From Citrus sinensis (taxonomy: Eukaryota > Streptophyta > Magnoliopsida > Sapindales > Rutaceae), in NCBI RefSeq assembly GCF_022201045.2, contig NC_068563.1, positions 620,001 to 684,000 of the forward strand: a DNA stretch of 64,000 nucleotides, in the 5' to 3' direction. Made by a program: the position numbers and the translations under genes. Below the pieces are notes generated by a model, which was not told where the DNA came from, made no database searches, and saw only the letters and a list, made by a program, of their open reading frames with translations. Positions 24,345 to 36,690 of this stretch are shown here, piece by piece (the first letter of the stretch is position 1; each line of letters starts with the position of its first letter).

Positions 24345-24367
24345 GTTCCCCACAGACGGCGCCAAAA
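24345..24367 (-). other. Primer-binding site region of the Tat-like Gypsy element
   Basis: The minus strand reads TTTTGGCGCC then GTCTGTGGGGAAC just inside the LTR. TGGCGCC primer sites are usual for Tat/Athila Gypsy elements. Confidence 0.85.
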
Positions 24368-25078
24368 TGTTGATGCGAGATTCTGGTTGTCCTCGTTCTA
24401 CGACCAGGATCTCTGCTCGATCAACTTCACCACGACCAGGAGGTCTCCTCGTAAGGCTTCTTCTCCAGAGGTTCCTGCGCACACAGACAAGTTAGAGTAC
24501 GCCGGTTGTTTTCCCGGCGCAAACCCTCCGACGCTCAAGTCAGATATGAAGGTTCGGGGAACGCCTACCACAGATCTTATGGCTTTTTTCGTTAGCTCCC
24601 TTCTAATCTAAAAAATGCTAACCCTTTTACCTTCGTTGGCTACCTTTTTATAGGCTTCCTCTGAATCCCAGTTTTTCGCAGTCTACGTCCGTTATCCTTT
24701 CACCTCTCGAACGTGGATTCCCCATTTCCGTAGTCATGGGTGGTTGCGTGGCCTTCGTGCCTAGATTCTCGGGCTGGAGAGCATGCCTCGCCAACTGTCG
24801 TTGACCGGGTCTCCTCGAATCAACCCTTAGCAAGAATACAGCAGGAATGGCTTTATGCTTCTTGCAGGAAATTGGCCTCGCGGATGACGTGCTTCCTGGT
24901 GACTTCCTGGTCGAGGTGACCAATAACATCCTGGCCGAGGTGATGTGCTCGAGGTCACCACATATTATTCTGGTCGAGATGATCTGCTCAACCATTTGCT
25001 CACTTTTACTTTGAGGAGAGCACGATAATGTATGAGCAAACACCTTTATCTTGGTCACCCTATTTCATTCCCTAAACA
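24368..25078 (-). repeat. 5' LTR of the Tat-like Gypsy element
   Basis: 711-bp copy of 17851-18561 with about six differences, followed by the TTAAT target duplication at 25079-25083. Confidence 0.95.
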
Positions 25079-26527
25079 TTAATCTAGACATCTAAAATAA
25101 TGTTTTGAAACTTGTTTCAATGAAATCAAATGTGAACCCAATTTGTTATGAATTTTTCAAATTGAAGTTTGAAATTCTGAAATTTTCTGGTTCCATGGAA
25201 AAATATGAATTTCTAGACTCTTTTGTTACATCTAGAGTTCTTCAAAAATTACGAAATTTGGAACAGTGAGTTGTCTACATGTCTAGTATGTTTTCGGAAA
25301 TTTCCATGATTTTATGATAAATTGTTTTGTATTTTTAAAGCAAGTATATTCAAAAAACAGAAAATGTATGATAGATTTGATGAGGTCGGAGACAGAATTA
25401 TTTTCAATAGTTTTGGAAAGAATTGAGCTATGAAAATTTTAATTTTAAAAACCCTACTTGTAAGTATGATCTCTGAAAGGTATGTTTTGTTATGGAACTG
25501 GTCTTACTATTTATTATTTATTTTTTATGTTCAGTTATTGATGTATTTATTATTTGATCATCAGATCTGGACTCAAGTATGTTTGTTATCGGAGTTATAT
25601 GTGTATATTGTTGTAAGGTTATATGTGTATATTGTTGTAAGGACTAGCATTCTAGCAAAGATTTTGAAGTAGGCATGTGGGATCAATGACTTTTTGTGAT
25701 GTTTGCACAAGCGTGATTATTTGATGAGTTTTAGAACTCAAAAGTTTATAGAGATTTTTATTGATAATGTGCTGTTTCTTCTTATATGCGTTTATGTTAA
25801 GCTTTTATGTTTTGAAGGTTTTCTATCAAAAGCTTTTTGTTGTTAAATTAGATATTGAAATGATTATTTGAAAAAAACTGTTTATTAAAAATGACTATAA
25901 TTAAATTTTCACTTACTTATACGACTTTTGAAAAGATACGTGAACTCTTAGCCCTGAAAATAGATTTCGGACAGGAATTTTTTTTTTTTTTTTTTTTTTG
26001 TGGCAACATGATCTCTGCGAAGGTAATAAGTATTGCGTCTGATTTTAGAAGGCTGGAGGCTGATGGAAAAATAGTGCAAGCATGATTGATTTTGCGGTAA
26101 TTGATGAAAACCTTTTGTTTAGGATTAACAAAGCATGAAAGGAGAATCCTTTTTGTATGGTCATGGTTGAGTATTGAGCATTGCTATAAATTCAACAATG
26201 GTGTAGTAATGTCATTTAATTAATCAATTCCTATATTCTTATAAATTATTAGTAATGAATTTCGAGGATGACATTCTTTTAAGAGGGGGAGAGTTGTGAC
26301 AACTGCAACTTTGATACATTGAATTGTGAGAATTGACGACTTGAGGTTTATTCATGGAGTTCCAACTTTGTTACTGATGGATTAATTGATAATTTGACAC
26401 AGATGATTTTTTTTTTTTTATTGAGGTTATATTTTTATTTAAGTTATGATTATACTTCAAGGTGAAGATTGAGTACATTGCCATATACAAATTTCAAGGA
26501 CAAAATTTATTTAAGGATGGGAGAATT
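25079..26527 (+). other. Interior of the old short-LTR element (right part), non-coding
   Basis: AT-rich. 25084-25350 resembles part of the long LTR at 29990-30310 (shared ATGTTTTGAAA, TTCTTCAAAAATTA, TTTCCATGATTTTATGATAAA). A PPT-like junction TTTTAAGAGGGGGAGAGTTGTGAC lies at about 26275-26299 and a second purine tract precedes 26528. A T-run lies at 25980-25999. No convincing gene. Confidence 0.55.
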
Positions 26528-26635
26528 TGTGACCCTCCAAATTTAATTGGGCCTTTATAGATATTTCTTTGTTATAATTAGAGATTGATGAATGGAATGG
26601 TTGGTAACATCTCCCAAAGGAGCCGGGATGTTACA
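26528..26635 (+). repeat. Right LTR of the old short-LTR element
   Basis: Begins TGTGACCCTCC and ends GGGATGTTACA. Diverged copy of 17449-17571 with a short central gap. Confidence 0.65.
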
Positions 26636-27688
26636 GAATAGTTTTTGTAGTCATCAGGAAAGAGAGAGTCCCTCTAATGTTTGCTTCTCTTCTGTCGAAC
26701 TCAAGTAAAACAAAAGCATGTGAACCAGACAGAAACGGCTAGAACTGAGCACATGGCAGTGGACCATAGCAGGACACCGTTATCATTTCTTCCAGACCAA
26801 GTGGGTCTAAAATTGGTGATGACTCAAATTGACATGAAATAGTCTCTTCTTAACCATATGTATATAGATATAAACATTGTTGCATTAATCATTTCTGAAT
26901 CTGTACTCAAATAAAACAGAATTAACCAAAGACATCCGACCCAAGATGCTTGGTATCTGAGTGGCAGAACTTCTGTGGATAACTCTATACTCGTTGAATT
27001 CTCATTTGAAAAGCAAATCATAACCCAGAAAAATTCATTGCTTCTACAGTTATTAATTTCATAATTCATGCCAGCAAGTTTCTGCTGGCAGGAAAAGAGA
27101 TGCAAGCCAACATGGGTAATGCTATTTATATGTAACATAAAAACAAGTCTAACATAAAAGTTTATTTGACTTTCACCGTAACTTTACAATCTGTTGTCAT
27201 ATTTATTGTTTATCTAATTATCATCACTTACCCTTTTCTGCGTAGTTTCTTGGGAAAAATCCTCTATTGTTTTTTTTTTTTATTTTATATACAAGACCCC
27301 ACTTATTGTGGTTTTTCGTTTGAATTATTTGAAAAAATTAACAATGTGATCCTTTACGGCTTTACCTATTATTAAAGGACCAATCAAAAGCTGAAAGAAT
27401 TATACAAGATGATGCTTACTCAAATTTGTTAAACCAGTAATTGTCAAAATAAATTAATTTTGTACTAGAAACACTACAAGTGAAAGAAATACAAAGTGTG
27501 TCAGGTATAAACAAATTAAAATAGATATAAACGAATTCTAGTATTCTTCGTAAAATTATAACATTCGTTTGGGGACAAAATGGTTGGAAGTTGGAACAAA
27601 GTTTTTTCATTTGATATTTACAAACTGAAGAAATTATAACACATCAGGGTTGTAAAATACGTAGACAGTAAGTCTAGAACTTGTTTCT
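26636..27688. other. SAUR flank block (continued) and 3' region of SAUR-5
   Basis: 26650-27110 continues the block begun at 17400-17448 and matches 13935-14450 (GGACCATAGCAGGACACC, CAAGTGGGTCTAAAATTGG, GCCAGCAAGTTTCTGCTGGC). The SAUR-3-like gene that should lie beside it is absent. 27160-27400 resembles the SAUR downstream flanks at 32960-33130 and 37690-37880. Confidence 0.65.
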
Positions 27689-28117
27689 TCAATAGCTATA
27701 AATAAATGTCAGTTGATGGCTTTGGGCTAGACCAAGAGAAGTTGAAGCTGAGAAATGGGAAGTTGGTAGAAAATTTAGCAATACTTTCTCCAGTTCCTCG
27801 GGCATGCGTCCTTTAATCAATGACATAACATAATTCAAGAAAGTACTATCACATGGCAGAGTGATAGGTCCAAAAGATGGAAGTCCAAATTCCTCTTCAG
27901 ACATTCTTAAGAGCTCTATGAAGACATTTCTGCTTAGATATTCCAGTGGAACTGTGAATCTTTTTTCATCAGTGGTGTACACAACAAAATGGCCTTTATT
28001 GGCAACCGATGAGTTCTGCGATGCAGCTCTTCTTGGGAAGGAAATTCTTCTCCGCTTTATTGTTGCCATTTTCTGCCATTTTCTGGCCAATTCAATGAGT
28101 CTTTTTGAGTTGATCAT
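27689..28117 (-). CDS. SAUR: SAUR-5, small auxin-up RNA protein (142 aa)
   Basis: Close paralogue of SAUR-4 and of the same length. N-terminus MINSKRLIELARKWQKMAT, basic KRRRISFPRR patch, SAUR core KGHFVVYTTDEKRFTVPLEY, SEEEFGLPSFGPITLPCD, a NYVMSLI helix and tail ending HQLTFIYSY. The start in GATCATG matches the paralogues. A further in-frame ATG at 28213 lies close to the TATA box and is unlikely to be used. TATA at 28229-28236, shared box near 28291-28320, TGTCTC at 28614. Intact. Expected role: auxin-responsive growth effector. Confidence 0.94.
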   Translation of the reverse strand: MINSKRLIELARKWQKMATIKRRRISFPRRAASQNSSVANKGHFVVYTTDEKRFTVPLEYLSRNVFIELLRMSEEEFGLPSFGPITLPCDSTFLNYVMSLIKGRMPEELEKVLLNFLPTSHFSASTSLGLAQSHQLTFIYSY

Positions 28118-28228
28118 GTTTGTAGGCTGAAGATTTTTGAACAAAGTGGAAATACAAGCTCTAGAGAATGAGATTTCTTGGTAAGAAGATATTGTGTTGT
28201 GGCGCTGAAACAACGGAGGGTTTGTTCA

Positions 28229-28320
28229 TATTTATATTGATGAGGAAAGACAGCATCATCTGCCCATGTTTCTTTCTGTTGGGTTGATAGGATCTATGGC
28301 CATGTGATTACCGAAGCATA
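28229..28320 (-). promoter_or_regulatory. SAUR-5 core promoter: TATA box and shared CATGTG box
   Basis: TATA (minus strand TATAAATA) at 28229-28236, 112 bp before the ATG. The block GATCTATGGCCATGTGATTA then CCGAAGCA lies at about 28291-28320. Both match the other close paralogues. Confidence 0.7.
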
Positions 28321-28549
28321 TTGATTGCCGGACTTGTGATTTTGTTTGGCTTCTGATAAGAATCAGATTTTCAGTGGAGGCCAATGCCCAACGTCACTTG
28401 TCAGTTAGTTGAGCAGTTGTCTTCTTTTGCAAGGATTGCACATGGACAGTATTTGCCTAGTTCCTGAATGCAACAAAGTTAACATCAAGTCTGTTTTGTT
28501 AACCAAGAAAATAAAATAATCTACAAGATTTAATTATCTACTATCAAGG

Positions 28550-28760
28550 TTGTTAAAACACTGAATCAGTTCTTGTTTTGTACAAAGAATCCTTCGGTTT
28601 TATACTACGATTTTGTCTCATTATCAGTTAGTTAAGAGTTCTGTAAGTGTTTCAGCCGTCTCAGGCATGTTCAATTCAAAGATTTAGAGTTCTTCCAAAA
28701 GATTGCGCATATTGGATTTTGTAATCAGCAAAAACCCTACCAGATTGCGTGGTTTATAAC
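28550..28760 (-). promoter_or_regulatory. SAUR-5 distal upstream block with TGTCTC
   Basis: Copy of the block at 17040-17290. TGTCTC at 28614-28619, 497 bp before the ATG, and CCGTCTCAGGCATGTTC just beyond. Confidence 0.5.
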
Positions 28761-28964
28761 TGCTTTTGTACTTTTTGTACGAAAAATTACTCTGGGTCAA
28801 ACAAAGTAACGTAAAAAAGATTCAAATGGGAGCCTAATGGTGGCAAAACATATAAGGTCAAAATCTTGTCTTTGTATTCAAAGAAGAGGGAAAAACAAAA
28901 AATAGAATTTATAAACTATGGAGAGAGTACTTAACCAAGTACAGGTACAGCATACTAAAAAATG

Positions 28965-29290
28965 AAAAAGTAACAAGAAAGCAACCAAATGACAAGGTAA
29001 ATGGAAGGATCTATGTACTTTAACAACAACAAACCCTCGTGTAAAACTACAAAACAATAAAAATTACAAATCAAAGCACAACGGTAGTACTTGATCAGAT
29101 CTTGCTTTTAACGAAGAATACTTTCAATTTTATAATCCAAGTGATTTTGACTCCTTGTCACTAAGTATTTAACTAAGTCTGATAGCCGTTTCAGGCATGT
29201 TCAAAGATTTAATTATCTTTCCTAATGATTAGGTGTAAAGTGTAATGCAGCTTGTAAGCGATCTCACAACAAAGTGACCAACCAAAATCC
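28965..29290 (-). pseudogene. Ghost SAUR unit: downstream and upstream flanks joined, coding part missing
   Basis: 28965-29060 (AAAAGTAACAAGAAAGCAAC, CAACAAACCCTCGTGTAAAACTAC) matches the downstream flank that lies 0.6-0.9 kb past the stop of other SAUR units. 29090-29290 (TTTATAATCCAAGTGATTTTG, GATAGCCGTTTCAGGCATGTTCAAAGATTT) matches the upstream block of SAUR-8 and SAUR-6. In complete units these two pieces are separated by the coding region and promoter. Here they almost touch, so the gene between them has been deleted. Confidence 0.6.
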
Positions 29291-29507
29291 AATCAGATTG
29301 CTTGATTTATTACTAAAAAGGGAATATATCTTCAAACTAATTTGGTCAGCCCATAAGAAGGGCCTGACCTCTATTGTGTAATAATCTTATAAATTTCTCT
29401 CATTCTTGCTTGGTTAATATTCAACAAAGTCCAAAAGTAAAAATTTTGATTCTTGTATGAACTGCATTAAATACCAATCGTAACAAGAGCATATTCTTCT
29501 CTTCAAA

Positions 29508-29509
<2 letters not shown>

Positions 29510-29550
<41 letters not shown>
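29510..29550. repeat. (AAT)n microsatellite, about 13 copies
   Basis: Uninterrupted TAA/AAT repeat of about 41 bp, 30 bp before the long LTR. Confidence 0.95.
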
Positions 29551-29582
29551 TTAATTCATGAAATTTTAAACATGAAAGAAAA

Positions 29583-32092
<2,510 letters not shown>

Positions 32093-33489
32093 ATTTCTCA
32101 CTTATATAGCCTCCGACACACTGAATCCAAGCAAGTAGCTGAAGCATGCAGATGAAATTACGAAGCAGGCAACTGGTTGTTGCTTTTTTAATTAGCCACG
32201 TTTGGCTTACTGTTGCATTAGTAATTAGCCATGTTTGGCTTACAAAGAAGTGGTGAGGCATGCATGTGCATTAAAGAAGGCTTCATTTTTTGAATATTTC
32301 TTTAATATTTTTCTAGTTAATGAAGATCTTTTTAGAAATTATTAATATTGTCTAACCATTAATTTATTCATTATTAGTCTTTCTAAGAAAAAAGTTTAAA
32401 TAATTTACCTTTTCAATTTCTTTAAAAAATATAATTATTTAATGTTAGAATTTTTTACTTTTAATTTTTATTAAAAATCTTATAATCTAAAAAATCAGTA
32501 GATGAAAAATTTCTTACTCTTTTCTCTACAAAGAAAATCAGTACATTCATTGGTTCATTTAAAAAAAAAATTAGTTTGTTAAAATATAAAATTCATATCT
32601 ATTATCTGATCATCAATTCATCGCCTCAACTTTCTATGTGCTACTATTCTAAATATTCTATTTGAAAATAATATTTTATTTATTTATTTATTTGTTATAT
32701 TTTTGTAATGATTCTAATAGGAAAAAAAATTTCTTGGCTATTTTTTAAACTTTTGTTTTTGAAATTTTTAATTTTTTTTAATTATTGTTAACATTTAAGA
32801 ATTAAAGATAGAATGGATTTTGAGACTTTTTATGTTTTTTTTTTAGTATTGAAATTGTAAAATAAAAACTTTATAAAAAAAAAATTGTCCTAAGGCTCTA
32901 GATAGTCTAAAGTTAGCCCTGCTAACAGAAGCCACAATAACATGATATAATCCAAGAAAGGCATAAAATACAGAATGCATTTGACTCTCCCAGCGACTTC
33001 GCAGTCTATCCACATTTTTAATTAGGAGTTGTTGTTAAGCTTTTCTCCATTGCTTCATGGAGACTCCTCTGCTCTTTTACTTCGGAAGACCTCATTTAAT
33101 GTGGTTTTTTGCTTGAATTATTTCAAAATTTACAGTTGGAGCTTTAACTTATTATTTCAGAAACATTCAAAAGCAGAAGGTCTTAGATAAGATAAAGCCT
33201 GGTCAATTTCGTTAATTTTTTCTGATAAAATATTAGTAATATTTCAGAAGAAATCTTTTAACCCACATTACAAGCCAAAGAAATAAAAGATTGCAACGCA
33301 TGACTTCTGTCGTTGAATCTTGATGACTGAGCAAAGTAATAAAGAGATGAGTTTCTTTCATTAAGGGAAGTAAAATTTAGCCATTCGTTTTGGGACATAA
33401 TGAAACAAAAGTTTTCATTTGATATTTACAGCGCTGAAGAAAGTATACTACATCAAAATTATTACTTTTTTCTTTTTTCCTTTTTCACT
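32093..33489. other. Intergenic, AT-rich, with SAUR-6 downstream flank
   Basis: 32260-32900 is very AT-rich, without a gene. A short near-repeat, TAATTAGCCACGTTTGGCTTAC then TAATTAGCCATGTTTGGCTTAC, lies at about 32190-32243. 32940-33140 matches the downstream flank seen at 27160-27400 and 37690-37880 (CTTCGCAGTCTAT, GACTCCTCTGCTCTT). The last part is the SAUR-6 3' untranslated region. Confidence 0.6.
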
Positions 33490-33918
33490 TCAATAGCTAT
33501 AAATAAGTGTTTGTTGATGGCTTTGTCCTAGACCCAGAGAAGATGAAGCTGAGAAATGGCATGTTGATAGGGAAGTTAGCAAAGCTTTCTCCAGATCATC
33601 GGGCATGCATCGTTGAACCAATGACATGACATAGCTTAAGAAAGTGCTATCACAGGGCAGAGTGATAGGTCCATTGGATGGAAGTCCGAATTCCTCTTCA
33701 GACATCCTTAAGAGCTCTATGAAAACATTATTGCTGAGATATTCCAGTGGAACTGAGAACCTTTTTTCATCGGTGGTGTAGACCACAAAATGGCCTTTGT
33801 TGGCAATAGACGAGTTCTGTTCAGCAGCACTTCTTGGGAAGGAAATTCGCATCCGCTTCATTGCAGCCATTTTCTGCCACTTTCTGGCTAATTGAATGAG
33901 CCTTTTTGAGTTGATCAT
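33490..33918 (-). CDS. SAUR: SAUR-6, small auxin-up RNA protein (142 aa)
   Basis: Close paralogue of SAUR-4 and SAUR-5. N-terminus MINSKRLIQLARKWQKMA, basic KRMRISFPR patch, SAUR core KGHFVVYTTDEKRFSVPLEY, SNNVFIELLRMSEEEFGLPS then NGPITLPCD, a SYVMSLVQ helix and tail HQQTLIYSY. The start at 33918 aligns with the paralogues; the ATG nine codons upstream (33945) is not shared. TATA about 112 bp upstream (34028-34039), shared box at 34041-34080, TGTCTC at 34270. Intact. The shared box sits closer to the ATG because a short spacer present in SAUR-4, -5 and -7 is missing here. Confidence 0.94.
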   Translation of the reverse strand: MINSKRLIQLARKWQKMAAMKRMRISFPRSAAEQNSSIANKGHFVVYTTDEKRFSVPLEYLSNNVFIELLRMSEEEFGLPSNGPITLPCDSTFLSYVMSLVQRCMPDDLEKALLTSLSTCHFSASSSLGLGQSHQQTLIYSY

Positions 33919-34027
33919 GATGGAAAAATGAAGATGATTGAACAAATTGGTAACAGAAGCTTTAGAGATGAGATTCTTGGTAAGAAGATATTGTGATGTG
34001 GTGGTGCAGAAGCAATGGGAGTTTGGT

Positions 34028-34080
34028 TATATATATATTGGGTTGATGGGACCTATGGCCATGTGATCATCGAAGCAAAG
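34028..34080 (-). promoter_or_regulatory. SAUR-6 core promoter: TATA box and shared CATGTG box
   Basis: TATATATA at about 34028-34039. Directly upstream lies ACCTATGGCCATGTGATCAT then CGAAGCAAAG (34051-34080, plus-strand reading), the clearest copy of the shared box. Confidence 0.7.
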
Positions 34081-34209
34081 AGATCGTCGGACTTGTGATT
34101 GTCTTCTTCAGGGTAGGCCATTGTCACTAGTTACTTAAATCAGCAATTGTCTTCTTCTGCCAGGGTTGTGCATGGACAGTATTAGCCAACTTAATAGTTA
34201 TAATCTAGA

Positions 34210-34460
34210 AATGAATCAGCTCTTGATTTTTACAAAAGAATCTTATCAATTTTATAATCCAAGTAGGTTTGTCTCAGGACCACTTTGTTAGTTGTTAACT
34301 AAATCTTTTCAATTTTATAATCCAGGTAATTTTGTCTTAGGATCAGTAATTAGTTTGCTGTTAACCAAGTCTGGAGCCGTCTCAAGCATGTTCAAAGATT
34401 TACTAGTTATAATGCAGTTTTAAGGCACCAAGATCCAACCGGATTGCATGACTTATAAAA
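34210..34460 (-). promoter_or_regulatory. SAUR-6 distal upstream block, internally duplicated, with TGTCTC
   Basis: The segment TTTATAATCCAAGTAGG / TTTATAATCCAGGTAA occurs twice (about 34254 and 34313), showing a small tandem duplication inside the block. TGTCTC at 34270-34275 is 352 bp before the ATG; the second half reads TGTCTTAGG. Confidence 0.5.
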
Positions 34461-34562
34461 TTTTGCCTTTTTCTGAAATCAGTATTGTTAAGTCCATTAC
34501 TTATAGAGTTGGCATCTTATGACAAGTCTAGTTAAATTGAAAATTTTTTTTATTGCATATCT

Positions 34563-35664
34563 TGTAATAGAGAATAATTTATTAATTCCCTAAATTTAGT
34601 GATATTGTAATTTATTAGGAATATTTGTTTTGTAATTTAATTAGATGTCTAACTTAGTAAGTCAATTAATGATGAGATTTTATAATTGGCGCATAAGATC
34701 TATTTAGAGTAAGAAGTTGGTTCAAACAGGAAATTCATTAAATGCTTCTTGGGAGACAAGTAAGGCAAGAAGATCATATTTATTCCTATTAAGATTCATA
34801 GGAATTATAAGAGGAAATAAATTTTTATTTGGAAAGAATCCAATTCTTTTAAGACTTGCTATTTTTGTGAAACCCTAGTGCCTATATAAAGAGAGGTATT
34901 TCACAATTGAAAACACACAGAGCATAAAGCGGAGAAGCAAAATTCAGCCTCCTCCCTAAAGAATCCGGATTTGGTGCATAATTTTGTATTGATTTATTTA
35001 CTTATTTTCTTTTCATCTTTGTGGAGAGTCTATGTGGATCTTAGATCACTAGACATTGAAGAACTGAAGAATTGAAGAATTGAAGAATTGCTATTGATCA
35101 CTTTACGAAGTGCCTTGAGGTTCGTGGATCAAGAAGGGTAGCAATTATTCAAGAGAAACAGATTCAGTCTAAGGTTGAGTAAACTATATGGTGATAAACT
35201 GTAAGTGAGAGTCTTAAATTTGGTAAATCCATAAGTTGTAACATCTCAACTTAGTGAATTACTTTTCATCTGGGTATGACCTCGTGGATGTAGGATTGAT
35301 TAATCCAAACCACGTAAAAATCTCCGTGTCATTTAATTTATGCAATTTATTGTGTTTTTGGAAAATTAATATTTTTTATGCGGATGAACAGCAATCGTGA
35401 ACAGTGCTAGTGAATAGTAACTGTGAACAGTAACTGTAACCATAACGGTGAACAATGTTTCCGAAAATTAATTAAGTTGTTAATTCTAGGTTTTTAATTG
35501 CCTACATCTATTTGTAATAGATCTAAATTCTTTTGAAGTATTTCTCCATCAAATATTTAAACAGGCACAACACAAAACTAAATTGTCAAAACCAAAATAC
35601 AACGGCATAAAATTTGGAAAATAACTTCAATCTTAATTAGTTAAGTTGGGCTCGAGCTATTACA
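34563..35664 (+). repeat. Copia-type LTR (about 1.1 kb) with degenerate primer-binding site
   Basis: TGTAATAGAG...GAGCTATTACA followed directly by ATTGGTATTAGAACCGAC, a decayed primer-binding site. A TATA box (TATATAAA) is at 34883-34890. The plant Copia LTR words CTCGTGGATGTAGG and AACCACGTAAA lie at about 35280-35318. No coding remains follow, so this is an LTR fragment. The left edge is a best guess from the TG end. Confidence 0.5.
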
Positions 35665-35974
35665 ATTGGTATTAGAACCGACTTGCAATCCAATGTGTGA
35701 ATAGATTTGTTAATGACATGATTTCGTTCCACTCTATTTTTGATGACCCTCAGAGGTCATCAAGGAAGAGAAGTATATAATATTCCATATTGCTAGCTAG
35801 TGAGTCCCCAAAGTAGTTTATAATCCATGGGCTCTCCTAACTAAATAGACGTGTTTTGGGTTGTAAAGCTCAATAACAAAACCGTAGCAGTTGTGTGCCA
35901 AGAGCGGACAATATCTAAAAATAAAAGACCTCCCTATAATTTTTTTTCAAAAAACTAACTGTAATTGATTTCAG
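35665..35974 (+). other. Short stretch after the Copia-type LTR, leader remnant
   Basis: Begins with the degenerate primer site; GATGACCCTCAGAGGTCATC at about 35741-35760 is a short inverted repeat. No gene seen. It ends where similarity to SAUR-3 begins. Confidence 0.4.
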
Positions 35975-36690
35975 GAAACTCTTCAAAATGGCAAGCAGAT
36001 GGGGAAATTTTTCCATCATCAAAAAAAGAGAAATTCACTACCTAAAAATGAAGCGGCTAATGTTGATAGTACAATATTACTTGCTCATAAGGGACATTTT
36101 GTTGTTTATATAACTGATCACAAGAGATTCTTAAGGCTTGCTTGGAATTGAGGCTGGCCAGTTATACCTTAAAAGATACAATACTAAAGTATTTCGTAAG
36201 TACTAACTGCTGTAACTTAAAAACTAAGTTGATTTGATTTTACATTTGTATGATGAAAAACTTATTATATCTTTATTAATTTTGTCAAAATTATTATTTA
36301 AAAATTATATTTAGTACATAATATTAACTTTCATTTCATACTTATAATTTTTGTCTACATCAATTGTAACTTAAAAGTTATAGCACCTCAATCCCTGGAG
36401 TATCTACATAAAATGATTTTCATTTTTTAGAGAACTGTTGAGTTGTCGGAGGATGAGTTTACATGGAGTTTGATGGGCCTATCACATTGCCATGTGATGC
36501 ATCCTTCGTGGAGTATGCAATTTTGTTTCTTGAACGTGGTGTAACTAAAGATGTAGAAAGAGCTTTGCAAATGTCTGATGTCACCAGTTGCTGCCCATCA
36601 CAATCACTTTTTCGCGAAAGAGCAATCAAAGCAGCCAGGACTTGTTTGCGGTCATTAAATGAATTGGACTTCTTTGTGAATGATCACTAG
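35975..36690 (+). pseudogene. SAUR pseudogene, inverted relative of SAUR-3, split by a MITE
   Basis: Plus strand, opposite to the rest of the cluster. 35975-36137 encodes pieces matching SAUR-3 (AAACTCTTCAAAATGGCAAG; LPKNEAANVDS; HKGHFVVYITDHKRF). 36396-36690 carries the rest (PLEYL, LSEDEF, GPITLPCDASFVEYAILFLERG, a VTSC..SQSLF tail). Between them lies a small inverted-ended insertion (36144-36395). There are also small frame changes in both halves, and the start region reads GTAATTGATTTC rather than ATGATCAGTTCC. Clearly dead as a SAUR; a 75-residue frame from 36463 is only its C-terminal part. Confidence 0.88.
36144..36395. mobile_element. MITE-like insertion in the SAUR pseudogene (about 250 bp)
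   Basis: The ends are inverted: left GGAATTGAGGCTGGCCAG, right (reverse complement) GGGATTGAGGTGCTATAAC. A second inverted pair, TGTAACTTAAAA, lies inside. The insertion interrupts SAUR sequence between RFLR and PLEYL. It has no coding capacity, as expected for a MITE. The target duplication could not be resolved, so the superfamily is open. Confidence 0.6.

Larger units (their letters stand above)
17851..25078 (-). mobile_element. Tat-lineage Ty3/Gypsy retrotransposon, young, without a visible gag
   Basis: 7228-bp element with 711-bp LTRs (17851-18561 and 24368-25078) differing at about six positions, and a TTAAT target duplication (17846-17850, 25079-25083). Minus-strand order: LTR, primer-binding site (about 24345-24367, TGGCGCCGTCTGTGGGGA), reverse transcriptase with YVDDM (about 23.4-24.1 kb), RNase H, a second archaeal-type RNase H (about 21.9-22.3 kb, with the DGSS and ATNNQAEYEALIAGLELAK motifs), integrase (about 20.7-21.6 kb), a tandem-repeat 3' region, polypurine tract and LTR. 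The dual RNase H defines the Tat lineage. I see no gag or protease; pol carries a few breaks, including an internal duplication. It is incomplete and probably not autonomous. Confidence 0.93.
17449..26635 (+). mobile_element. Old non-autonomous short-LTR element, host to the Tat-like Gypsy insertion
   Basis: Terminal direct repeats of about 123 bp (17449-17571) and 108 bp (26528-26635) share TAGATATTT, TTATAATTA, GATTGATGAAT and a GTTAC end. They are clearly diverged, so old. A primer-binding-like TGGTACCAGAGCA starts at 17574, and a purine-rich tract (AAGGATGGGAGAA) precedes the right repeat. Target duplication GAATT (17444-17448) versus GAATA (26636-26640) matches 4 of 5. A paralogous unfilled copy of the site exists near 13920-13945. 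Without the nested Gypsy element the interior is only about 1.7 kb and non-coding. Part of that interior (17825-17850 plus 25084-25350) resembles the long LTR at 29583-32092. Confidence 0.65.

Noticed and set aside
28118-28213. N-terminal extension of SAUR-5 (and the similar extensions of SAUR-4, -6 and -7)
   Set aside because: The extra residues are 5' leader sequence; the shared ATG in the GATCATG context aligns across paralogues and the upstream ATGs lie near or beyond the TATA box.
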